Part shown: positions 1-7,649 of the stretch, piece by piece
How the letters are laid out: every line of letters starts with the position of its first letter
Numbering within the stretch: the stretch's first letter is position 1
From: Spirogloea muscicola
Lineage: Eukaryota > Streptophyta > Zygnematophyceae > Spirogloeales > Spirogloeaceae
DNA length: 17,402 bases
Reading direction: 5' to 3'
Assembly (NCBI GenBank): GCA_009602725.1
Contig: WELB01000268.1
Span: 76,432-93,833 of the forward strand
Made by a program: the position numbers and the translations under genes
Notes under the pieces: generated by a model
Told to the model about the DNA's origin: nothing
Database searches by the model: none
Seen by the model: the letters and a program-made list of their open reading frames with translations, nothing else

Positions 1-342
1 GGAGGTGCACGGCGTTGGTTGTGGGTGGGGCTCGAAGCCCGTGAGTAGAGCAGCATGAGAAGCAGTGGGAGAGGATACTGGGGGAGGGGGTCCTGTGCCC
101 CTCTCCATGTTGTCCTCCTCCATGGCAATCTCGGATGATGTTGGGGCCGTGGTTGGGACAGCCGTCTCGTCCATCCCTGGGCCTGGTGGGGCCTGGGATG
201 AGCGCGTAGCGCAGCAGCTCCTGGAGCTCCGGTGCACTGCTCTCGCAATGGCCGCCAGTGCGGTTGCCTCCCCGGCACAAGTGAGCCGAGGGTTTGATCG
301 CAGCCGGCCGCGCCAGCTTGTGGGCTGGGCAGCCGGACCCAT
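1..342 (-). CDS. possible partial gene running off the left edge, unassigned
   Basis: An ATG at 342 on the minus strand opens a frame of about 114 codons with no stop before the window edge. It contains an Ala/Ile helix-like stretch (ATALAAIARAV) followed by Pro/Thr/Ser-rich sequence with an acidic patch (EIAMEEDNMERG). I recognise no domain. The plus strand over 65-430 is also open from a GTG (internal ATGs at 107 and 122), contains WDERVAQQLLELRCTAL, and has a donor-like GTGAGC at 291. A second minus frame also stays open. GC-rich DNA here suppresses stops in several frames, so strand and frame are not settled. A minus-strand gene would make a head-to-head pair with the methyltransferase gene; that is inference only. 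Confidence 0.25.
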   Translation of the reverse strand, partial: MGPAAQPTSWRGRLRSNPRLTCAGEATALAAIARAVHRSSRSCCATRSSQAPPGPGMDETAVPTTAPTSSEIAMEEDNMERGTGPPPPVSSPTASHAALLTGFEPHPQPTPCTS

Positions 343-1503
343 GTCCCCCGCACGAGGCTGTGCAAGCTGCCTAGGTGCCGTATCCTCCCTCGCCACCGCC
401 GTGGCCGCCGCGGCGCACGGCGTGGCATGAGGGACCCCGCCAGCTGGGGGCCGCGCTGCGGGCGGCACTGTGCGCGGCGAGCTCCGAGGAGCGCGCCGCG
501 CAGGTGCGCGCCGTGCCTTGGCAGGCGGCGGCATGCGCGCCCGGCGGCGCTCAGGCGCTCGAGCGCCCCGGGGGGTTGGCAAGGCGCCGCAGCGCCCGGG
601 GGGGCGGCGGCGCCGGCGGCGAGCTAGGGAGCCGTTGGGTCGGTCGGTCGGGGAAGGTGGGAGCCGGGACGCGTGCCGCGAGGAGCTGAGGGGCAGTAGC
701 TGCTTCCCCTCCTCCTGGCGGCGGGCCTGTTGAGCTGGCCCCCCCCCCCAATTCCCAGCACGAGCGCCCGGCGAGCTGCCGCGCGGCTGGCCGCCGGCTC
801 CGGCGCCGCAGCAGCGCGTCGGGGCAGCGGCGCCGACGCCGCAGTCTGCCGCTTTGCCGCGGCGCGAGGGAGCAGCGGCGCAGGCCGGTGCGTGGGAGCC
901 GGAGGAGCGGCGGCGTGGGATCTGTTGGCGCAGGCTGTGCACGTCTGAGGCTGGGATGGCGAGTGGGGGAGGGGGGAGGGAGAGAGGGAGGAGGGAGGGA
1001 AGAAGGTAGGGAGGGGGAGGAGAAGAGGAATGCCTTCTGGGCTGGCCACTCACAGCCATCGCCCTCTACAGGAAGCGTCTGTCTTCTGAAGAGAGGGAGA
1101 GAGAAGGAGAGGGAGCGAGGGAGAGGGAGAGGGAGAGGGAGAGGGAGAGGGAGAGGGAGAGGGAGAGAGAGGGAGGGAGGGAGAGGGAGGGAGGGAGGGA
1201 ATGTGTGTAACAAGAGATGGAGGGAGAGGGAGAGGGAGAGCAGAGGCGGGAGCCACGGAGATGAGGCATCCGCTGTTGCCGCCGCGGCCGTCGCCGCTGC
1301 TGGTGTTGGCGCTGCTGCTGGCAGCCGCGGCGCCGGCCGTCCTCCGCGCCAACTGGATCGATGAAGGTGCAGCGACGCCGCTGCAACTCCCTGGCTCTCG
1401 CCCAACTCGCAGCTGGGCTGCGGCTGCTGCCCAGCTGAGCCACTCCAAGCTCCACTGAGAGAGAGCGAGAGGAGGGAGGAAGGGAAGCAGCACAGTGTGC
1501 GGC
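343..1503. other. GC-rich then purine-rich upstream region without an assignable gene
   Basis: About 1.2 kb between the ambiguous left-edge frames and the first confident exon. Bases 430-950 are very GC-rich, with long open frames on both strands whose translations are low-complexity Arg/Ala/Pro/Gly. Bases 958-1240 are an almost pure purine tract on the plus strand. The only protein-like piece is at 1261-1368 on the plus strand, an ATG reading MRHPLLPPRPSPLLVLALLL followed by small hydrophobic residues up to WIDE, which resembles a signal peptide and ends at a donor-like GTGCAG in phase 1. It could be an alternative first exon of the methyltransferase gene, because an acceptor at 1495 continues in phase. 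Otherwise I read this stretch as promoter and 5' untranslated sequence. Confidence 0.4.
1117..1170. repeat. (GGGAGA)n hexanucleotide microsatellite in a polypurine tract
   Basis: About eight near-perfect copies of a GAGAGG/GGGAGA hexamer lie inside a longer purine-only stretch (roughly 958-1240) with many GGGAGG runs. On the minus strand it reads as a CT-rich pyrimidine tract, a composition common in plant and algal core promoters. Mirror symmetry and G-runs make non-B structures possible (inference). The long Ser/Leu/Pro translations here are artefacts of the repeat. Confidence 0.9.
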
Positions 1504-4500
1504 ATGGCGGCGATGGCGGCGCCGGTAGCGGCGCTGGCAGCGGTGTCGTCTCTGAGCAGCGCCCACAACCGTCGTCGTTGTGGGCGCCCACCTACGGCCG
1601 TGCCGGTGGCGGCGAGGCTGCTGGAGCCGCTGTTGGGCGGCGCCGCCGCCAATGGCACGGCAGCGGCGGGCCTGGCTCTCGTAGGCGTCGGGCTGAGCGT
1701 CGGCCTTGGGCTGGGCGCCGTCTCGGCCGCCGCCATTGCCGCCGTCGCCGGCGGCGGCGGCAGCCTGGAGGGCCTTGCCGCCGCAGCCAAGGACGCGTGG
1801 GATGTCGGAAGTGAGTCGCCCCGCCTCCGCCGCCGCCGCCGCCTTGGCGCTGGCCGGCCGGCGGCTGCCAGGCCCGGCTCTAACTGCCGCCAGTCTCCTC
1901 TCCTCCCCCCCTCCTCCCGCATTGCCAGACAAAGACGTCACTCGGCTGGCCCACGTCCAGACGCCGTTCAATGACATCCAGGTCCAGGCCGTCCAACACC
2001 CTAAACCCTAAACCCTAAACCCTATACCACCACCAAGTATCAGATACTGTATCTGCACCACAGTTGAAGATCAGAATCAGGATCTCCAGCCCCACACCCT
2101 ACAACCTAATCCCCTAGATGCCAAACCCTAATCCCCTAATCCCATAACCCTAACCCTCAAACCCTAAACCTGACCCTTGGAACCTAAACCCTAGAACTAG
2201 ATCCTGTGTCACCCCCTGTGCCCTGAGCCCTTTAGGGAACATGTAGAAGAGAAGGAAAGACAGACCTTGAAGCTCGACTTCTTAATGTTGCACTAACGGT
2301 CCTGAGGCCGGCGGCGGCGGTTGGGGGGGCACAGGTTATCGAGTACCGGCGCGCTGCACACCATAGCCTGGCTGGCGCCACCGTGCTGCTGCTTGACAAG
2401 AGCAGCAACATCCACAGCCTGTACTACCGCTACAAGGCCCGCTGCTTGACGCCTTAGCTCTTGCCCTTAACCATTGCATCCATATGATCATCCTTCATCC
2501 TTGAACCTAAGCACATCAGTTGTCAACTATGTTCACAGCTGAGACCTCAGCAGTAATTAACTGTTAACAAGCTCGGTGCTCTGCAACTTAAGTAGCAATC
2601 TCCATGGCCCTTGTCAGATTGACAACACAAGCACTTGCAGATCCTAGCTTTCTCGCTGATCTCAAAACCACCCCACCATCTTCAAACTCCAATACTTTGT
2701 CAGGCTTTCATTGCTCAACCTCAAACAACGTCTTTCACGGGGGTGGCCCCATAAGCACTAGTCCCAAAGCCCGAAGTCATCTCCTACAACTGAAGCACTT
2801 TCGCCCATGTTGTAAATTTCAGTGTGTATGTATAGTCACTAGGGCTCGCCACGTGGTTAGCTCTTGTCCCATCTTGCACTGACGCTGCTGGTGTTGCCTG
2901 CTGGGCTGGGTGGCGGCCGTGCTTGCAGCCGCACGCCTGGACAGCGTCCTACTACGACCTCTTTGCGACCTTGCCTCCCCTTCTCCCAGGTGCGATCACA
3001 ATCTCAGCTTCTGAAACTTCCTTCAATTTCCATGCACTCCACAACCTTAGCCGTATGTATTCTCGATCAGTCTCTTAGATCCTTGTGCTTGTCATGCCAA
3101 AGTATGCATTGGACTCTGGACCAGGTTGACGTGCCCTTAGGTCCTGTAAGTCCGTCGCCTTAGCACGTATACTTCGGGCTGATCGCCAAGCCTTTTGATG
3201 TTACCTTGTTTCACAATGTGCTCAAACTGAACCTTCTTAGGTGAACCTTAGAATTTGTCACATTCTATCACCTCTTAATGGCAAGCTTGCCCACCGCAAC
3301 AGAGTGGCAAGCATACAGCAGCCTGCCTGGCTGACGTGCCTCACTAGGAAGCTGGGTTGCTGCGCTCCTTGTGGGCGGCACTGACACCGAGACCTCCGCC
3401 TTCGCAGAGGGGCCAATTGCGATCCTCGGTCTTGGCGCAGGTACCGGCGCGAGGTTCGTGCCTGCGCACCACAACTCACTCTCCTCACCTGTGACGCCTA
3501 AATCCACTCAGAAGACAGTACTCAGCTGGCCACCCACGTCGATCTGAACGCTTATACTTTTCGCAAAGCGGAGCGCCTCCATGCAGGGTGATCCAGAACG
3601 AGTGGCCCGAGGTGGACATGCATGCATGGGAGCTGGACCCGGAGGTCGTGGCGGTGGCGCGCCGCCACTTCGACCTGGGCGATCTGGAGCACCCTGAGCA
3701 GCGCGCTTGCTACAGCGGCTTCATGAAGGACGCCGCTGCTGCCGAGCAGTCTGCAGGCAGCAGCTGCCCTGCCGAGGACGGCAAGAAGCTGGGCCGGCTG
3801 GTGGTGCATGTGGGCGACGCGCTCGCCGATGATGCGGCCACCGAGGGCGGCTTCGCTGGCATCATCGTCGATCTGTATGCCAAGGGCGTCGTCATCCCGC
3901 CACTGCAGGAGGCGTCGACTTGGCGCGCCATCAAGGCCAAGCTGCGGGTGAAGACAATGTTATCGCAGTTCATCGCTAACTCCAGTGGAACTATGATTGC
4001 AATATGCTCTAACCTTTGGACATTGACCTTGTTCCTAGATTTCGGTTAAAGCGCAAGCTAGACCTTACTCTTGCTCTAGACCCTGTAGTCATTGTGAAAC
4101 CCTGAGCAACATGACCCAGTCCTTTGTAGCTCGCGGCATGGCGCCGAGGCTTGCTTATTCTGGCAGAAGATTGAGTCTTGTTGCCAACGCTGAGTAACGA
4201 GGTGCTGTTGGATTGCACAGCCGGGAGGGCGCGTGCTCGCGAACATCGGCGGGGCATGTGTGTTGCCGGAGAATGGCGACTCTGCAGGCGGCCAAGCCAT
4301 CATGACCAAGACCCTTGCAGCGATGAGCGGTGAGCAGTTGTGGCAAGCTATGCGGGCTTACGATCAGTCAGCATACGGCTTTGTGTCAGAGTATGCAAGT
4401 TTCTGAGGCTGCTGAAGCTGGGAGTCAATGCCATGAAACACACTCTTGTTAGATATGAACTACATAATGCAAATTTATGTATAGGTTCAGGGATTAAGGG

Positions 4501-4795
4501 TTAGATCCTAAACCCTCAACCCTAAACCCTAAGTTAGATTTCTGACCACTGTACCTAGACAATCCTGCACTGCATGAACCACCTTTGACCACTCTGCACT
4601 GCATTGGTGCCAGCAGAGGTGTTCCCTGGGCAGCTTTGGCGCAATGACCTGGAAGAGAACGGCGAGGCGAGCAATACCATGGCGCTTACTGGCCCGGATA
4701 TTGATTTCCGGTCTTGGCGAGCTGCCGTGCCCCCAATTGCCGAGGACACTCTGCAATATTGGGAGCGCGTACCTGTCGGCACGTCACTTTTGTAG
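1504..4795 (+). CDS. SAM-dependent methyltransferase, spermidine-synthase-like fold (8 exons)
   Basis: Exons: 1504-1810, 1929-1981, 2335-2436, 2929-2989, 3408-3453, 3587-3947, 4221-4329, 4617-4795; 405 aa. Phases match at every junction. Residues 1-45 are Ala/Arg/Ser-rich, like a transit peptide, and about 52-82 are a hydrophobic Gly/Ala/Leu segment that could span a membrane. The catalytic fold starts near TPFNDIQVIEY (113-125). Motif I is ILGLGAGTG (180-188), the SAM-ribose acid is in WELD (204-207), then VVHVGDAL (262-269), FAGIIVDLYAKG (279-290) and GGRVLANIGG. This layout matches plant and algal proteins annotated as spermidine-synthase-like methyltransferases. The aminopropyltransferase signature around the catalytic Asp (DSSDPxGP) is replaced by VDLYAKG, so polyamine synthesis is unlikely. 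The substrate is unknown. The third intron needs a GC donor. The start is the first ATG in frame; a signal-peptide-like exon at 1261 is an alternative. Introns 2 and 7 carry telomere-like repeats. Confidence 0.85.
1999..2207. repeat. interstitial telomere-like tract in a methyltransferase intron
   Basis: Bases 1999-2024 are 3.7 perfect copies of CCCTAAA. Degenerate variants (CCCTAATC, CCCTAACC, CCTAAACC) are interspersed up to about 2207. The tract starts 17 bases after the splice donor at 1982 and fills well over half of the 353-base intron. The C-rich strand is the sense strand of the host gene. Confidence 0.9.
2437..2438 (+). other. proposed GC (non-GT) splice donor, methyltransferase intron 3
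   Basis: The exon coding for DKSSNIHSLYYRYK runs into a stop at 2455-2457. No GT is available between the end of the recognisable motif and that stop. Splicing AAG|GCCCGC to the acceptor at 2928 keeps phase 0 and joins to PHAWTASYYDLFATLPPLLP, the expected next motif. The donor is a weak match to the GC-intron consensus, so a short missed exon is an alternative. Confidence 0.5.
4497..4532. repeat. short telomere-like tract with an inverted junction, methyltransferase intron 7
   Basis: Two CCCTAAACCCTAA-type units (around 4507-4516 and 4520-4532) are preceded by AAGGGTTAG in the opposite orientation, giving a small head-to-head arrangement. The tract lies in the 287-base intron 4330-4616, about 85 bases before the acceptor. 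Confidence 0.8.
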
Positions 4796-5020
4796 CAGGG
4801 AAAGCAAGCAGGGCCCAGCACAGTGTGGCGCCATATGCACCGCCAACTCAGACAGGCTTTTCCCCAAAGAGTCATATGCTTCGTTAGCAAGTGTAGCATG
4901 TATTGGCAAATGTGTCTTACTCAGCCCTAGTAACGTTCCATGGCAGTAACTGTGGAGCAGACTGCCAAAGGACTTGCTTTTGGTTACAATGATTCTGCCT
5001 GACATGCTTGGCTATCATAA
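4796..5020. other. convergent intergenic region (shared 3' ends)
   Basis: This is 225 bases between the stop codons of the methyltransferase gene (plus) and the SR protein gene (minus). It should hold both 3' untranslated regions. A TGTAA element is visible only for the minus-strand gene. Nothing else stands out. Confidence 0.7.
4984..4988 (-). promoter_or_regulatory. TGTAA, candidate polyadenylation signal of the SR protein gene
   Basis: TGTAA on the minus strand lies about 35 bases after the SR protein stop codon. TGTAA is the usual poly(A) signal in chlorophyte algae. The pentamer is short enough to occur by chance. Confidence 0.4.
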
Positions 5021-7266
5021 TCAACGGTGGCGGTCATATGGCTTGTAGTCCGGCGACCGGCTCCGCTGCCGGCGAGGAGGCGATGCGCTGCAGAAGGAAA
5101 ATCAAACATTGTCATTGCCCGTATCCATTGCCTTTAATGCTGACGCAGCACTGACTGTGAAGAAGCGCATGGCAATCTCATACTGTTGGGGCCTACAGTC
5201 AAGAAGCAAAAGCTCAAAATATATGATTCTGCACTTGAGCTGTGATTATAGCATTCCCGTGTGTTTGTGGTCTGCCTGATCACATATCAGTAGCATCAAT
5301 ACCACTCACCTTCGGTAGCGGCTATACACAGGGCTGCGATCACGGTCACGCCCTCTTGGTGGCGAGCTGTCACCTGCTTCTCTGTCATAACCTGCGGCTG
5401 CAGTGCCAACCTCCCTGGCAGCATACTCCACAGTCACAACCCTCCCTTCCAGCTCCCTGAGAGCCCAGTGCCACATATTTACATCATCAGGGGCTACTAG
5501 AGCAAATGTGTAAGTCTTGCGAATAGCAAACCAAGAGACAATCTGTAGACAATCCAGCAAGTTTCGACCTTCCAGTGAAACGAGTTCAGGGACAAGATAC
5601 TGAATGTAGGACAATGCTGGCCTGTCTCCTGTCCCACTCATGACTCCATGTATTGCCACCCTGACAAATACTACTTCTGAACACAAGCTTCATATTCTCA
5701 TGTTCACCATGTTCATATGATGTCCTTGGCAGTGGCTTAGTCATGTCGGTAGAAGTGACTAAGAACCGTGCTTACATGTTATTTGTCTCCTCCAAGGCCC
5801 TTGTTGCCTCGTCCTGGTTCTCATACTGGACAAAAGCAAAATTTTTACGGATCTGAGCACGAACGAGCTTGCCAAAGCGTTCAAATATCCTCTCCAGGTC
5901 GCGCACACGAGTGTTGATAGGGTCAAAGTTGACCACAAAGAGAGTCTTGGACGGCTGTGCCTTGGTCATTCTCCTCCGCTCCTCCTCCCGTCGCTTGATT
6001 GCGCTGTCACTTTGCTGTTTCATGCAGTCACAAGACAATGCAAAAGAGAACGAGAGCTGAGCCTTGTCCGATCCATATCTGCTCTCTAAACGAACAGCCA
6101 CAGTTGTCAAAGGATGACCTCATATCTTGCAAGTCTTCAGTACGTTATTTTGTCATGACAAGCTTGACAAGTTCCAAACAGCTTAAGTTTAGTAGGGTAG
6201 CTGTCCCAATCGCCCAGTGGAGTGGCAGCCTAGAAACCTGGTATGCTTTAAGAAGCTATGAGCAGGGCTTCAGTTGTCTGAAAAGTCTGCCAAAGGGAGT
6301 ACACTGGCTGCAACGAGGTATTGCTTGCAGGTGACTCACCTTCGCCCACTCCACACAAAGACGACGACGCTGGCGGCCAAATTCAGAACGATCCAAGGCT
6401 CGGATCGCGTCCTCTGCATCCCTATCATCCTCCATGTAGACAAATGCAAAGCCTGCAACAAGAAGAACTTTCAAGGTCATACGCTACTTCGTCTAAGCTG
6501 AAGTTGACCAATCCATGTCAACGTCAGCCAGCGGTATTTAGCACGCGGTAAAGTCAGGTTCCTCGTCAGAGCTCCACGATACGCGAATGTGCAGGAAGAC
6601 CCTGCCAACCCTGCACATCCTTGCTATGCCACTACCAGCCACGGCTTGCAATACCTGTCTGGCAACGGAGGCCAGGCTACGTTGTGCGGATGTCATGATG
6701 TGAGCAGGTTGTCAGGACGACGTCACAAAGAGGTTGGACGGTTGGGAAAAGGTTGACACAGGTGGTTGCTTGCGAACGGAACGAGCGAGCGATGACCGAA
6801 GGATGCGAGCGATGACCGACGGAAAGATTGATGGCAGGAAGAAGCACCGCCATCGCCAGCGTGCCGACGAAGCGATGACCGGAGGGGAGGGCATGACATT
6901 ATCGTGGAAGCTCTAAATAGTGGTGGCACCCCCCGGGGCTGGACTCCAGCATCGTACACGCGACCTCTACTGCCGCCACAGCACCCCCGTGCCTCAGCTC
7001 GCCAAGTCCAGGACAGCCCGGGCCGCCATGATGAGACGCCGCCGGCAGCGACGTCGGGCAGCGACGAGGTAGGCCCAGGGTGGAGGCGGCAATGGGGGGG
7101 CCGGGGCTCGCCGCGGCGGCGGCCGGGGCTCGCACGCACCGGTCTTCATGTCCACCTTCTCGACGCGGCCGTACTTGCGGAAGAGGCGCTCGATCTCCGA
7201 CGGCCGCGCGTCGTACTCGAAGTTGCCGCAGTAGATCGGCTTGATTGACGGCGGCTGCGGCGCCAT
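5021..7266 (-). CDS. SR splicing factor, plant RS subfamily (RS31/RS40/RS41 type), 5 exons
   Basis: Exons in transcript order: 7266-7140, 6452-6340, 6014-5776, 5456-5310, 5087-5021; 230 aa with all phases consistent. RRM1 has RNP2 IYCGNF (11-16) and RNP1-like GFAFVYME (43-50); the link [10 protein letters not shown] is close to RS40/RS41 of land plants. A basic spacer with REEERRR follows. RRM2 has LFVVNF (105-110) and KNFAFVQY (138-145). The tail from about 188 is a short RS domain ([28 protein letters not shown]), much shorter than in RS40/RS41. Such proteins act in the nucleus in spliceosome assembly and splice-site choice by binding exonic enhancers. Intron 1 is the longest (687 bases) and splits RRM1 just after VDMKT, the region where land-plant RS genes have a long, alternatively spliced intron. 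Head to head with the reductase gene, tail to tail with the methyltransferase gene. Confidence 0.95.
6785..6824. repeat. 20-bp tandem duplication in SR intron 1
   Basis: GCGAGCGATGACCGAAGGAT at 6785-6804 is followed directly by a near-identical copy at 6805-6824. A related AGCGATGACCGG occurs again at 6871-6882. All lie in the long first intron of the SR gene. Function unknown. Confidence 0.8.
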
Positions 7267-7351
7267 GGCCGCGGCGCAGGCGACGCGCTCACCGAACTGC
7301 CTGCCCGCTTACCCTCTCCTCTGCAAACCCTATCACCGCTGCTGCCGCCGT

Positions 7352-7355
<4 letters not shown>

Positions 7356-7383
<28 letters not shown>

Positions 7384-7394
7384 AGCCGCCGCCA
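7356..7394. repeat. (GCC)n triplet repeat upstream of the SR start codon
   Basis: About a dozen GCC/CGC triplets with few interruptions sit in the 5' flank of the SR protein gene, roughly 90-130 bases upstream of its ATG. On the transcript this would be a GGC-rich, structure-prone leader if it is transcribed. Confidence 0.8.
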
Positions 7395-7589
7395 CGTGCG
7401 CCGGACCACGACGAGCGCCTCCTGTCCCTGGGGTTTGAAAGCTGAAAGGAATCAGGCGTCCAGCAGATAGATGTGAGAGTGGCATGGCAAATACATGTCG
7501 GTGTTTTCTAAAGAGGGCTTATATCGGACCGGGCAAATAGAGTCACCTGTATAGTAATACAAGTATCAGATCTCTACCGAGCCTTGGGC

Positions 7590-7625
7590 ATGGCTGGCAA
7601 CCCCGCCATTCCAGTCAAGCGGTAG
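7590..7625 (+). other. short upstream ORF before the reductase gene
   Basis: ATG at 7590 in a favourable context (GGGCATGGC) encodes MAGNPAIPVKR and stops with TAG at 7623-7625. It ends 24 bases before the likely main ATG at 7650 and is in the same frame. If it is in the mRNA it could dampen translation of the reductase. The transcript start is not known. Confidence 0.35.
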
Positions 7626-7649
7626 ACCCTCGCCGGCCCCTCGCTGGCC

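Larger units (their letters stand above)
7267..7649. promoter_or_regulatory. divergent promoter region shared by the SR and reductase genes
   Basis: The two start codons (7266 minus, 7650 plus) are only 383 bases apart, so both promoters and both 5' untranslated regions must lie here. The half next to the SR gene is GC-rich with a GCC triplet run. The half next to the reductase gene is AT-richer, with a weak TATA-like TTATAT at 7519-7524. No other element is clear. Confidence 0.6.

Noticed and set aside
551-1977. Long minus-strand open frames of 140-346 residues rich in Ser/Leu/Pro or Arg/Ala
   Set aside because: They are reverse translations of the GA-rich microsatellite and of GC-rich exon 1 of the methyltransferase. 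They have no domain and show only hexamer-repeat periodicity.
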